This document shows, in pieces, positions 34,552-43,140 of a stretch of 57,038 nt of DNA. The notes beneath the pieces were generated by a model. The model worked only from the letters and a program-made list of their open reading frames with translations. It was not told where the DNA came from and did not search any database. The stretch is from Rhizobium phaseoli (lineage in GTDB: Bacteria > Pseudomonadota > Alphaproteobacteria > Rhizobiales > Rhizobiaceae): positions 1 through 57,038 of the forward strand of contig NZ_ML133591.1 in the NCBI RefSeq assembly GCF_003985125.1. The letters are read 5' to 3'. The translations under genes were made by a program, and so were the position numbers. The first letter of the stretch is position 1. Each line of letters starts with the position of its first letter.

Positions 34552-35343
34552 ATGACCAAAGAAAGCAGCTACACCGCGAAACTGCCCGGCCCGGACGGCC
34601 TCTACGACTACAGCCCCGAAGAAGATGCGATCTGGGGCGAACTCTACCGGCGTCAGATGAAAATATTGGCCGACACGGCCTGCCAGGAATATCTGGATGG
34701 CGTCAAACTGCTGGGCTTGAAGCCGGAGAAAGTGCCTCAGCTTCTCGAGGTGGACAGACGCCTCAACGAAACCACCGGCTTTGGCGTCGAAGGCGTGCCG
34801 GCGCTCATCCCGCCCTCGCGCTTTTACGAACTTCTGTCGCAAGGCAAATTCCCGCTGGCAACCTTCCTGCGCCGCCGCGAGCATATCGACTACATCGAGG
34901 AGCCGGACCTGTTCCACGAGGTCTTTGGCCACTGCCCGCTGCTGACCAACCAGAGTTATGCCAATTTCGTTCGCCATTTCGGCGAAGCCGCCGTCCGCCT
35001 CGGCAAAGGCTATTCCTGGCATCTGTTCCGGATCTTCTGGTTCACCGTCGAATTCGGCCTGATCAACACCTCGCAAGGCCGCCGCTGCTTCGGCGCCGGC
35101 ATCGTCTCGTCACCGAGCGAAGCCAAGGCGGCAACCGAAGGCAAGACGTGCGAATTCCGGCCGTTCGATCTGATGAGCGTTCTCAGGACCCCCTACCGCA
35201 TCGATATCCTCCAGCCGATCTATTACGTCATCGACAGCTTTGCCGATCTGGAAGCGATCGTGGAACAGGATATCGGCGGCATGATCCTCAAGGCGAAATC
35301 GCTGGGTGACTTCGCCCCGGCTTTCGAGGCCAAGGCCTCATAG
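34552..35343 (+). CDS. phhA: Phenylalanine 4-monooxygenase
   Basis: 263 residues from ATG 34552, with GGGAGG upstream. Iron ligands His122 and His127 in HEVFGHCPLL and a Glu in FTVEFGLI. The bacterial short form has no ACT regulatory domain. It makes tyrosine from phenylalanine with a pterin cofactor. With hpd, hmgA, the fumarylacetoacetase and maiA next door, phenylalanine can be taken to fumarate and acetoacetate, apart from the transaminase, which is not in the window. Confidence 0.95.
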   Translation: MTKESSYTAKLPGPDGLYDYSPEEDAIWGELYRRQMKILADTACQEYLDGVKLLGLKPEKVPQLLEVDRRLNETTGFGVEGVPALIPPSRFYELLSQGKFPLATFLRRREHIDYIEEPDLFHEVFGHCPLLTNQSYANFVRHFGEAAVRLGKGYSWHLFRIFWFTVEFGLINTSQGRRCFGAGIVSSPSEAKAATEGKTCEFRPFDLMSVLRTPYRIDILQPIYYVIDSFADLEAIVEQDIGGMILKAKSLGDFAPAFEAKAS

Positions 35344-35388
35344 CCGCTGATTTGACGGGGAACGTGTGGAACTGCGAGGTGCCGTGTC

Positions 35389-36381
35389 TCACTTCGGAGC
35401 GGCCGGACTGCGATTGACGAAATCAACCAGGACGCCCGGCTTGACCATGCCGGCCAGCTCTTCGGCGTCCCAGTTCGTCAGCCGCACGCAGCCATGCGAG
35501 CCGACCTTGTCGATCAGTTTTGGTTCCGGTGTGCCATGGATTCCATAGGTCGGCTCGGTCAGGTCGATCCAGACGGTGCCGACCGGTCCGTTCGGCCCTT
35601 TCGGAATGGTCAGGACCTTATCGTTCTTTCCCTGCTTGAAGTTGAGCCTCGGATCATACCGGTAGACCGGCATTCTCGCGACGCCTTTGACTTTGTGCTT
35701 TCCCGAGGGTGACGGATTGTCTTTGCTGCCGATCGTTGCGGGATAGACAGCCAGTACAGACCCGTCTTCGCCGTAGGCCAGTACCTGCCCCGTCTTCCTG
35801 TCAGCCTCGATCCGCTTGACCTTGCCTTCCCTCGGCGGCCCAGGATCCACGACCCATACAGTGTCTCCGGCTGCGAATTGCGAAGCTGGATTGAGCGCCT
35901 TCAAGAGATCGAGATCCATATGGAAGCGTTCGGACAGCTTCTCCGCGACACTGGTATAACCAAGCATCTGCATCTTGGCCTTCTCGCCGTAATCCTCGGG
36001 GATCCTGTCAACAAGACCGGTGGCATCCTCCGGCGAGACGACATAGGTCGCAACGATCGGAGAATTGTCTTCCAAACGGGAAACGAGATCGGGATCCGGC
36101 CGGCCATCGACGGGGAGCTTGTTCATAGCCTGGTAGCCTGCCACCGCCTTGTCGACGTTCTCTCCGGAGAGGCCGTCGATCACGCCGGGAGACGAGCCCG
36201 CGCGGTCGAGAAGAACCTGAAGGCGAACGATTGCGGGGTCCGGATCTGCGGATGAGGGCTTCTTCGCTCCGATGTCAGCAAGCGACGCAGCGTTGATCAC
36301 GTCGGGTCGCAGTTCCCGCGCAGCCGCGCCGCCAACGAAGATGGCCAAAGCGAGCAGCGACATCGGCAGGGCTGTTTTCAT
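35389..36381 (-). CDS. L,D-transpeptidase (YkuD) with peptidoglycan-binding region
   Basis: 330 residues from ATG 36381, chosen because a signal peptide (MSLLALAIFVGGAAA) then starts the protein. A peptidoglycan-binding-like helical region (IVRLQVLLDRAGSSPGVIDG) comes first, then a LysM-like part (YTSVAEKLSERFHMDLDLLK). The YkuD catalytic domain ends HGTPEP...SHGCVRLTNWDA with nucleophile Cys298. It makes 3-3 crosslinks or attaches proteins to peptidoglycan in the periplasm. Its stop is 46 bases from phhA, convergent. Confidence 0.92.
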   Translation of the reverse strand: MKTALPMSLLALAIFVGGAAARELRPDVINAASLADIGAKKPSSADPDPAIVRLQVLLDRAGSSPGVIDGLSGENVDKAVAGYQAMNKLPVDGRPDPDLVSRLEDNSPIVATYVVSPEDATGLVDRIPEDYGEKAKMQMLGYTSVAEKLSERFHMDLDLLKALNPASQFAAGDTVWVVDPGPPREGKVKRIEADRKTGQVLAYGEDGSVLAVYPATIGSKDNPSPSGKHKVKGVARMPVYRYDPRLNFKQGKNDKVLTIPKGPNGPVGTVWIDLTEPTYGIHGTPEPKLIDKVGSHGCVRLTNWDAEELAGMVKPGVLVDFVNRSPAAPK

Positions 36382-36475
36382 GGATGACAAATGGCCGAGG
36401 TGGGAATTTGTTCCCACGCGGACTGCGCACGTCCGGGACGGCCTCTGCGACAGGTCCGGCTTGAGACAGCTGCCG

Positions 36476-37372
36476 TCACAGCGTCTTCGCGCGCTTCCTG
36501 GCATCGCGTGATCTTGCCGCGCGGCGCGCAGGCCTCAGTTCCTCGATCGTCGGCAGCCACCATCTGGCGCCTTGGAGCGGCGGAGTTTTTGCAGGCCACG
36601 CGCGGACGAGCACTTCGAATGTCGGCACCCGCCAAGATCCCCAGAGATCCCCCTCGTCGACGCCGGGATAGACGTCCGCAACGAGGTTGGGATCAACCAG
36701 TTCGCCGGTGATGTCAGTAAAGACAACAATCCCATAGGAGATGCTCACCGGACGTCCTATCGGCGGCAAGTCGTCGGCGGCAAGCGGGTAACGATGGCGC
36801 TTTCGTTCGGCGGCGCGACGCCTGCTGCGCCTATCCTGTTCGGTTCCCTTGCGCTCTTCGGCGCGCCGTCGTCTTTCCTCCGGCTCGTTTCTGCGAGCCG
36901 CCGCTTCAATGGCGGCCCATCTGCGTCTCAGGTCCTCATAGGATCGGAAGGGGACGTGCCAAAGGCGAAGGTCGCCGTCCCACCGGGAGAACGGCACTTC
37001 GCGCAGTTCATCGACGAGGGTCTTCGAATAGGGTGTGCGGATTCGAAAGCCTGCCTTGCCGAGTTCAAGATATGGACTGTCGATGGGATCGAAGGCGAAG
37101 GCATCGCGCCCCTTCGCATCCGCATGCGCGTCGGCTTCGGCCTCCAGCTCGGCAAGCCATCGTCCGATGCGGCGGGATGCCGTCCTGCCGGGAACGAACC
37201 ACGCCTTGCGATCATCGCTCCAGCGCGCGCGGGGGAAGCGTCTTCGGAATTGCTCGACAGTCATCCTGTCGTAGGGAAAGGAAACGTCCGCGCCGGGCTT
37301 TCGATCGTCTTCGCCGGAGGGCGCCGCGTCGGAAGATTTTGTTTCGGTCATGCGAGGAGAACGCTTGCGCAC
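36476..37372 (-). CDS. Unknown protein with two HARP-like segments
   Basis: 298 residues from GTG 37372 (ATG 37351 is possible; neither has a good ribosome site). Two related stretches appear: residues 37-78 (MTVEQFRRRFPRARWSDDRK, AWFVPGRTASRRIGRW) and 100-150 (PYSKTLVDELREVPFSRWDG, LRLWHVPFRSYEDLRRRW). The second resembles HARP domains of SMARCAL1-type annealing helicases, which bind forked DNA. A very Arg/Glu-rich helix (155-190) and a C-terminal domain follow. There is no helicase motor. It may bind DNA; this is inference. Confidence 0.65.
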   Translation of the reverse strand: MRKRSPRMTETKSSDAAPSGEDDRKPGADVSFPYDRMTVEQFRRRFPRARWSDDRKAWFVPGRTASRRIGRWLAELEAEADAHADAKGRDAFAFDPIDSPYLELGKAGFRIRTPYSKTLVDELREVPFSRWDGDLRLWHVPFRSYEDLRRRWAAIEAAARRNEPEERRRRAEERKGTEQDRRSRRRAAERKRHRYPLAADDLPPIGRPVSISYGIVVFTDITGELVDPNLVADVYPGVDEGDLWGSWRVPTFEVLVRAWPAKTPPLQGARWWLPTIEELRPARRAARSRDARKRAKTL

Positions 37373-37449
37373 CGGGATCGGTTTCCAGCGCAGTGGGCCG
37401 CCGTACAGGTCATATTGAAAGGGTCACGGCCCCATTGCCAGGGCCGAAG

Positions 37450-37764
37450 CTAGTGAACCGTCCTCGACGGCTTTTCCGGGCGGGAAATGTTATGCAGCGT
37501 CGCCATGAGCTTTTCGAACTCGTTCAGAACCCGATTGAACTCGGCGTCCTGCATGGTGACGATTTCCGATATCGTCGAGGAGACCGACGCAATGAGCCTG
37601 TCGATCCAGACACAGCGATCGGCCGGCACGTTTCCGAGAACCTCCTGACGCAGCGTCTTCAACTCACGAAGAATGCGCATGATGAGGGCTCCCCGCTCCG
37701 CCCTGCTCAAGAACGGAAGCCTTGTCTGCGCCTGGTGGATTTCTGCTATCAGCGTCATCGCCAT
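37450..37764 (-). CDS. Small hypothetical helical protein
   Basis: 104 residues from ATG 37764, seven bases after GGAG; ATG 37758 and GTG 37770 are alternatives. Predicted all-helical (LPFLSRAERGALIMRILREL, SVSSTISEIVTMQDAEFNRV). No membrane segment and no known family. It sits in the stress and envelope region on the same strand as its neighbours but is far from them. Confidence 0.7.
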   Translation of the reverse strand: MAMTLIAEIHQAQTRLPFLSRAERGALIMRILRELKTLRQEVLGNVPADRCVWIDRLIASVSSTISEIVTMQDAEFNRVLNEFEKLMATLHNISRPEKPSRTVH

Positions 37765-37877
37765 CCCCACTCTCCGCCCTCAAATACAACCGGATATCAC
37801 AACCGGTGCGATTACAACACGGACTTTAGTCTGGCATGCCCGCTCGGCGCGATATTGTACGCTCGCCGCGGCCATGG

Positions 37878-38459
37878 TTAGTTGCTGATCGCGACCAGAT
37901 CCGACATGTCGCAGCTTCGCCGCGGCCCGTTCCAGGGTTGATAACTATTGTCTTCCGGCCGGTATGACCGATAGCGAGCGGCGCATCGGGCAGCAGCCTG
38001 TGCACTCACTTTCGTGCCGCCGCCTTCGTCGCTTTCGGCGATATTCTGCTGGAACGGCGAAGAACATTCGCGGGTCTCACCGCTATAGGATCGGTAGCTA
38101 TTGGTCGCCGGATCAAAGGAGCGGTAACGCTGCGCGCACCAGGCGAGATGCTGGAGGGACAATTCCGGCTGCGGCGTCTGCATGTCGCTCGACGGGCGAG
38201 CGGGCGGCGCCGTTGTGCTTGACGCCACGGTCGCCGGCGCTTCGGTGACATAGCTGGAATAGAGCGGGGCAATTCGTTCATAGTGCTGTTGCCGAGGATC
38301 GACTTTCACCGGGCTCGCCGTCCATAGATCGCGCGCGGCCATATCAGGGAAAGCGTGCGGTTCCGAATCCGCCACGACGTGCGAGGCAACCGATGCCGCG
38401 GCCATACAGGCGCTAACCGAACTGACGATGCCGAAGGCGACGGATGCAATGGCGTTCAT
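37878..38459 (-). CDS. BA14K-like exported protein with two repeats
   Basis: 193 residues. An N-terminal signal-like segment (IASVAFGIVSSVSACMAAAS) is followed by a Pro/Ser/Thr linker. Two BA14K-type repeats follow: AWCAQRYRSFDPATNSYRSY at about 106-125 and ARCAARYRSYRPEDNSY at about 157-173, each with a second Cys (ETRECSS and RRSCDM). BA14K proteins are surface or periplasmic proteins first described as Brucella antigens; lectin-like activity has been reported. It overlaps the small membrane gene upstream by four bases. Confidence 0.8.
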   Translation of the reverse strand: MNAIASVAFGIVSSVSACMAAASVASHVVADSEPHAFPDMAARDLWTASPVKVDPRQQHYERIAPLYSSYVTEAPATVASSTTAPPARPSSDMQTPQPELSLQHLAWCAQRYRSFDPATNSYRSYSGETRECSSPFQQNIAESDEGGGTKVSAQAAARCAARYRSYRPEDNSYQPWNGPRRSCDMSDLVAISN

Positions 38460-38620
38460 TGACCCGCCCCCTCGTGTTGGGCCTGCGGAACCCAGACGCG
38501 CGGCCCAGCACTGCTGTGGCCGCTGGTGGCGACAAGCACAGCGAGAATGCCGGCGATGGCGAGCAGGATGGCAATCAGCGGTACGGCCAGGCCAGCGGAT
38601 TTTTCTTCGGAATGGATCAT
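38456..38620 (-). CDS. Small single-pass membrane protein
   Basis: 54 residues from ATG 38620, preceded by GGGAGAAGGA. One membrane helix (residues 11-31, LAVPLIAILLAIAGILAVLV) and a short periplasmic or cytoplasmic tail rich in Gln/His. Its stop overlaps the BA14K-like start (ATGA), so the two are probably made together. Function unknown. Confidence 0.7.
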   Translation of the reverse strand: MIHSEEKSAGLAVPLIAILLAIAGILAVLVATSGHSSAGPRVWVPQAQHEGAGQ

Positions 38621-38638
38621 GTTCCTTCTCCCTGGCGC

Positions 38639-38656
38639 CGGCGGCGCAGGCCGCCG
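38639..38656. other. GC-rich hairpin between DUF1236 and small membrane genes
   Basis: CGGCGGC, loop GCAG, GCCGCCG: a 7-base perfect stem in the short gap between minus-strand genes. It could moderate read-through within the cluster. No T run, and GC-rich DNA makes such stems common by chance. Confidence 0.3.
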
Positions 38657-38672
38657 CCAGCGCCGCGGCGCT

Positions 38673-39458
38673 TTAGGCCGAGATGATGTAGACGATGGTG
38701 AACGACGAGGGATCGACGATGACGATCCGGCCGTCCGCCAGGATGAAGAAACGATAGGCCTTGTACTGCGGCACGATCTCGATGATCCGCGGCGGCAACG
38801 GTTCGAGCCTGATCTTCTTCGGAATGCTGGTCCCGACCGAGACCGTGAAATTCGTCTCCCGAACCGGCTCGACATGGACCTCCTTCACGACGCTGCGGAT
38901 TTCCGTCTGCTGCTCGACCGAAATGTTGACGTTGGTCGTGGTGTTCGTCTGGGTCTTGCTGCTGTCGACCGAGGTGTTGCTGTTCGACTGGCTCTCGCTC
39001 GAACCGCTGGAAGGCTTCGCCTCACCCGATTTCTGGGTTTCGCCGGAGTCGGTCTGGGTGCCGGCGTCTTTGCTGCCGGCCGGCTGCTGGCTTTCCGGCG
39101 AAGCCTGGCCCGGCTCGGTCGTTTTCGAGCTGCCGGAAGTTTCACCGGAGCCTCCGCTCTGTGTCTTCGCGTCGGGCTGCGTCTTGGCGCTAGGCTCCGT
39201 CGTCTGGCCAGAGGATCCATCCGTGGTGGCTCCAGAGGATGCACCCGACGAACTTCCGCCGGAGCCGGATGGCTGCTGCGTGCCCTGGTCAGTCGCTGCA
39301 TCCGGCTGCTGGGTCGCCGCGCCACCGGACTGGCCGCTCTGGGCGGCACCCTTCTTCGGAATGATCGGTGCGTCCTGCGCCGAGGCGGACATGAGGCCAA
39401 CCGGCGAAACGCCGATCGAGAGTGCCGTCATCAGGATGGCGAGTGTCTTGGTCTTCAT
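38673..39458 (-). CDS. DUF1236 protein with long Ser/Gly/Thr/Gln-rich linker
   Basis: 261 residues from ATG 39458. Signal peptide about 1-28 (ending SASAQ), then about 130 residues of low-complexity Ser/Thr/Gly/Gln/Pro text, and a folded C-terminal DUF1236 domain from about residue 170 (IRSVVKEVHVEPVRETNF ... YKAYRFFILADGRIVIVDPS). Exported, probably periplasmic or surface. A second DUF1236 gene precedes it by 110 bases. Role unknown. Confidence 0.82.
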   Translation of the reverse strand: MKTKTLAILMTALSIGVSPVGLMSASAQDAPIIPKKGAAQSGQSGGAATQQPDAATDQGTQQPSGSGGSSSGASSGATTDGSSGQTTEPSAKTQPDAKTQSGGSGETSGSSKTTEPGQASPESQQPAGSKDAGTQTDSGETQKSGEAKPSSGSSESQSNSNTSVDSSKTQTNTTTNVNISVEQQTEIRSVVKEVHVEPVRETNFTVSVGTSIPKKIRLEPLPPRIIEIVPQYKAYRFFILADGRIVIVDPSSFTIVYIISA

Positions 39459-39568
39459 AATAATCTCTCTTTTGTCGGCCGCACGACGACGCTGCGGTCG
39501 ATCGTGCGGCTGATCCAAACAATGATTTTTGGGAAGCAAGACGCGGCATAGCCGCGTGGACGATCAGG

Positions 39569-39967
39569 TCACTTGATCACCTGGATCACCTTGCGTGACG
39601 AGGGTTCGACGATGACACGCTCGTCATTGACCACGGCGTAAGCATATGTCGGGTCGTCCGGGATGGGCGTCACGACGACCGTTTCCGGCAGCGGCTGGCC
39701 GACGACGACTTTTTCCTTCACCACCACGCGCGTCGACGGTGCCGGAGCTTCGCGGACATAGGTGACGACCTTTTGCGGCGGCGGATCGATCGCCGTGCCG
39801 ACAACTGCGCCGGCCACGCCACCGATAGCAGCGCCAGCGGGACCACCGACGATCGCGCCTGTCACCGCGCCGCCGGCCGCGCCGTTGACGGTCGAGGACT
39901 GGGCGAAGGCGACACCTGCCGTCAGGGACAGTGTAGTTGCCGCGACGGCAACAATCTTGGAGAGCAT
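39569..39967 (-). CDS. DUF1236 protein with glycine-zipper segment
   Basis: 132 residues. Signal peptide about 1-22 (ending GVAFA), a Gly/Ala zipper-like stretch (GAAGGAVTGAIVGGPAGAA), and a compact DUF1236-type C-terminus (YAYAVVNDERVIVEPSSRKV). Glycine zippers often insert in or pack on membranes. AGGAGGAA precedes the ATG. A GGAAC-N16-AGTT promoter element lies about 50 bases upstream. Confidence 0.8.
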   Translation of the reverse strand: MLSKIVAVAATTLSLTAGVAFAQSSTVNGAAGGAVTGAIVGGPAGAAIGGVAGAVVGTAIDPPPQKVVTYVREAPAPSTRVVVKEKVVVGQPLPETVVVTPIPDDPTYAYAVVNDERVIVEPSSRKVIQVIK

Positions 39968-40014
39968 TTCTTCCTCCTTATGGTTGCAGCGGCTTACGTG
40001 GCCGCTGCCAAACC

Positions 40015-40039
40015 AACTAGCTCGGGACGCGGTCGTTCC
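40015..40039 (-). promoter_or_regulatory. EcfG-type promoter upstream of the DUF1236 gene
   Basis: Read on the minus strand: GGAAC, 16 bases, AGTT (consensus GGAAC-N16/17-CGTT). The -35 is perfect and the -10 has three of four bases. Distance to the ATG at 39967 is about 48 bases. EcfG is the general-stress sigma factor of alphaproteobacteria. Confidence 0.5.
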
Positions 40040-40164
40040 CGGCCCCGGACCTCAGTCTGATGGCGCCCGGCCCTAGGTCCGAAACCCATTTCAATAATCG
40101 TTGGCGGCGCTATTTAAGGATCGGAGGGGCACCGCGTTGCGGACATGGCAGGAGACCGAGGGAG

Positions 40165-40437
40165 ATGACACGATCCAACCGCCGGGAAGCTGGACGCAGG
40201 CGCCTGGCAATGCGCCTGCCGCACATGCGGACGCCGATCATGGAGGCGCGCGAACCGTGGCAACTCGAGCTTTTCGAGGCCTATCAGATGGCGGTCGAAG
40301 CACGCGATCGTCTTCGAAGGCGAGGATTCAATCTGAAGCTGGTGCGGGAATATGACGAGACCTGTGTTGAGATCGAGCAGCACGTCATCGATGCAATGCA
40401 CGAACCCTCCCGTACAAACTATTGGATGATCCCTTAA
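40165..40437 (+). CDS. Hypothetical small protein
   Basis: 90 residues from ATG 40165, with GGAGACCGAGGGAG upstream; an internal ATG at 40210 is the alternative. Basic N-terminus, helical body (LELFEAYQMAVEARDRLRRR, YDETCVEIEQHVIDAM). No membrane segment and no family recognised. Divergent from the DUF1236 gene. Confidence 0.6.
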   Translation: MTRSNRREAGRRRLAMRLPHMRTPIMEAREPWQLELFEAYQMAVEARDRLRRRGFNLKLVREYDETCVEIEQHVIDAMHEPSRTNYWMIP

Positions 40438-40494
40438 TCAAAGCCTGCGCGCCGATCAGGCGTCACTCTGCATTTTGATCTGCGGCTGGAACAG

Positions 40495-41346
40495 TTACGG
40501 CACGCGCCCGGTAACGATGAACGCGCTCATGCTTCCGCGAGGGTTCGCGCCGTAGCGTGACGCTACCTGCTCCGCCACTTCATCAACGATCTCGGACATG
40601 CGCTCCGGCGCCCGCGATTCGATCTCTCCTCTCAGCGGCGAACCCTTGCAGAATGCCGCCGCAACGTGGTGGGCGGTGGCCGCGACCGAGGCCAACGTCA
40701 CCCGATCGCAGGAAACTGCCTCGAATCCCGCCGAAGAAACCTGTGCCTTGATCGTATGAGGATCAAAATAGGCGTATGGCAAACGTTCCAGGAAGTCCGG
40801 GGGATCCGACGGAAAGATCCGTGTCAGACATCCGTTCACACATCTGGCGAAGTCGTTGGCCGCAAGCGAATCCCAAGTCGAAAACAGGAAATGGCCTCCG
40901 CTCCGCAAAACTCTTTTCGCCTCGCCGTAGGCCTTCGGCTTGTCCGGAAAGAACATGACGCCGAACTGGCAGATCACCAGATCGAACATTGCGTGGGCGA
41001 ACGGCAAATTTTGCGCGTCCGCATGCATCCAATGGGTTCGCGACAGCGTCAAGGACGGAGCGCCGACGTCGATCATTGCCTGGCTGAGATCGGTGGCGAC
41101 GATCTCAGCCGCCGGATTGAGCTGCGCGCGCAGAGCGCGTGTCAGGGCACCGGTTCCCGCTGCGACTTCGAGCACGCTGACCGGTTTCAACCGTTCGGCG
41201 ACAATCACCAACTTCGACGCATAGGGTTCGAAGAGGAGCGGCACGAGAAGGGCTTGGTAAAGATCGGCGACGCCCTCCCCGAACCGCGTCGGAGAGGTGG
41301 TCAATGCGGCGTCTGCGCCGCCTTCGATTTCAGCAGAAATTGTCAC
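40495..41346 (-). CDS. Class I SAM-dependent methyltransferase
   Basis: 283 residues. Motif I VLEVAAGTGALTRAL at about 58-72, an acidic end of strand 2 (EIVATDLSQAMID), and a motif IV region (FDLVICQFGVMFFPD) followed by RVLRSGGHFLFSTWD, the pattern of UbiE/Methyltransf_11 small-molecule methyltransferases. The substrate is unknown. It is isolated on the minus strand. Confidence 0.87.
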   Translation of the reverse strand: MTISAEIEGGADAALTTSPTRFGEGVADLYQALLVPLLFEPYASKLVIVAERLKPVSVLEVAAGTGALTRALRAQLNPAAEIVATDLSQAMIDVGAPSLTLSRTHWMHADAQNLPFAHAMFDLVICQFGVMFFPDKPKAYGEAKRVLRSGGHFLFSTWDSLAANDFARCVNGCLTRIFPSDPPDFLERLPYAYFDPHTIKAQVSSAGFEAVSCDRVTLASVAATAHHVAAAFCKGSPLRGEIESRAPERMSEIVDEVAEQVASRYGANPRGSMSAFIVTGRVP

Positions 41347-41455
41347 TCAACGTCTCCAGAACCAACCCCGTCGAACGGAAAATATGGCTGAATCGGCCGT
41401 TGTCCACGGTGATCGGACCATGGTCCCAGGCCTCTTCTACCGAAGTCCCCGGCGT

Positions 41456-41480
41456 GGAACGGGCGGCTGACGGCGTCGTT
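41456..41480 (+). promoter_or_regulatory. EcfG-type promoter, exact consensus
   Basis: GGAAC at 41456-41460, 16 bases, CGTT at 41477-41480, an exact match to the EcfG general-stress consensus. The start of the small membrane gene is 26 bases downstream. Confidence 0.65.
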
Positions 41481-41506
41481 TGCAAGACACGGAAGGAGAT
41501 CCGCAC

Positions 41507-41683
41507 ATGAGCCGCAGTAACAGATCCCATGTGAATGACGTCTGGAACGTCTCCGTCATCGCTCTTGTAGTCGTTCTCGCCGGCCTGCTCTATGTCTTTG
41601 GCGCAGCCATGTCAGGCGACAGCATCAAGCTGACCGAGAGCGTCAGGGGCGCCGAGGTCTTCGATACCAGAAATCTGCCCTGA
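41507..41683 (+). CDS. Small single-pass membrane protein, probably stress-induced
   Basis: 58 residues from ATG 41507 after GGAAGGAGA. One membrane helix at about residues 14-34 (VSVIALVVVLAGLLYVFGAA) and a charged tail (GDSIKLTESVRGAEVFD). The EcfG-type promoter directly upstream suggests general stress control. The family is not known to me. The histidine kinase gene follows by 64 bases. Confidence 0.72.
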   Translation: MSRSNRSHVNDVWNVSVIALVVVLAGLLYVFGAAMSGDSIKLTESVRGAEVFDTRNLP

Positions 41684-41747
41684 TCCTGTCTGGAAAAACC
41701 GCAAAGACGCTGTAGGTTACTCGGCAAAGTCACTTGCCGGTATCAAA

Positions 41748-43136
41748 ATGAATTGGCTTCGCCGCTGGAATGCCCGCTCACTCGCCTCCCAGTTTTTCAT
41801 CGCGGGTGGCCTGGTCTCGATCGCCGCCATGTTTCTGGTCGGCATTCTCGTAACTCATCTGATCGAGGATGCCGTCATTCATAATTCCGGCGCGGCAACA
41901 GCACTTTACGTCGACAGCGTCGTGGCGCCTCTGCTTCCTGACATGCAAACGGAATCGCTGCTGGATGAAGCCAGTGCGCAGGCGCTGGACGAGACGCTCG
42001 GCCAGGGCGCGCTCGGCAGGCGTCTTGTCTCATTCAAGCTGTGGCGAAGCGACGGCACCATCCTCTATTCGAACGAGAAAGAATTGGTGGGCCAGAAGTT
42101 TCCCGTAAACGAGAAGCTGCGGAAGGCATTCGCCGGATCGCTCGTTGCGCGCTACGAGATCGCCGACGACCCGGAAAGCGGCGTCGAGCGCGCGCTCGGC
42201 AAACCGTTGATGGAAATCTACAATCCGGTTCTGCAGCCGTGGTCCGGCCAGGCTGTCGCCGTGCTCGAATTCTACGAGACGGCGGAAGGTCTTGGCGACA
42301 GTCTGGCGCATGCGAGGCTGCAGAGTTGGGGGGCGGTCGCCGCTGTCACAGGGGTCTTCTTCCTCGTTCTTTCCGCCCTGGTGTTTCGGGGCAGCCGCAC
42401 GATCGAAGCGCAGCGCAAGGATCTCAAGCAACGGGTGACGGAATTGTCGGCGCTGCTTTCCGAAAATCGCGGGCTTCAGCGGCGGCTGCAGCGCGCCTCG
42501 CAACGGGTGGCGGCACTGAACGAAACCTATCTGCGCAGCATCGGCGCCGATCTGCACGACGGCCCGGCACAGCACATCGCCTATGCTTCACTGCGCCTCG
42601 ACAGCGACCTCTTGATCAACGCGTCGACCAAACCTGAAACCCGGGAAAAGGAACTTGCCTGGATTCGCTCGAGCCTGGCCGAGGCGATGACGGAGATCCG
42701 CAACATCTGCAGCGGACTGGTGCTCCCGCAGATCGAAAAATCCACAATCACCGAGATCGTGCTGCGGGTCGTCGAAGCGCATCAGCACAAGACCGAAACC
42801 CTTGTCGAAACGATCATCGACGAGGATGGACCCGAACTCGCAACTGCCGTAAAGATCTGTATTTATCGCTTCATTCAGGAAGCCCTGAACAATGCCTATC
42901 GCCACGGCGGCGGCGTTCAGCAGACCGTGAAAGCCGTGTCGCACAACGGTCATGTTCATGTCGAGGTCAGCGATCGTGGCAATGGTTTCGACCCGACGGA
43001 AGTGAGACCGGCAAGCCTCGGTCTGGTGGGGCTTCGCGAACGCGTCGACAGCCTGGGGGGATCCTTCGATATCAAGACAGGCGAAGGAGGAACGGTCGTG
43101 ACCATGACCTTCGAGCCTATGGAAGTTGGAGACTAG
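41748..43136 (+). CDS. Membrane sensor histidine kinase, HisKA_3 (NarL/DegU partner type)
   Basis: 462 residues. Membrane helices at about 15-38 and 194-214 enclose a periplasmic sensor of about 155 residues with SFKLWRSDGTILYSNE, similar to single-Cache-like domains. The dimerisation and phosphoacceptor box IGADLHDGPAQHIAYASLRL has His270. The HATPase_c domain has IQEALNNAYRHG (N box), DRGNGFD and GLVGLRERVDSLGG. It signals to the response regulator four bases downstream. The ligand is unknown. Confidence 0.9.
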   Translation: MNWLRRWNARSLASQFFIAGGLVSIAAMFLVGILVTHLIEDAVIHNSGAATALYVDSVVAPLLPDMQTESLLDEASAQALDETLGQGALGRRLVSFKLWRSDGTILYSNEKELVGQKFPVNEKLRKAFAGSLVARYEIADDPESGVERALGKPLMEIYNPVLQPWSGQAVAVLEFYETAEGLGDSLAHARLQSWGAVAAVTGVFFLVLSALVFRGSRTIEAQRKDLKQRVTELSALLSENRGLQRRLQRASQRVAALNETYLRSIGADLHDGPAQHIAYASLRLDSDLLINASTKPETREKELAWIRSSLAEAMTEIRNICSGLVLPQIEKSTITEIVLRVVEAHQHKTETLVETIIDEDGPELATAVKICIYRFIQEALNNAYRHGGGVQQTVKAVSHNGHVHVEVSDRGNGFDPTEVRPASLGLVGLRERVDSLGGSFDIKTGEGGTVVTMTFEPMEVGD

Positions 43137-43140
43137 AGAA

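Noticed and set aside
36382..36420. A GGAAC-like element before the L,D-transpeptidase gene
   Set aside because: The -10 part reads CATT, and the match is too weak without other support.
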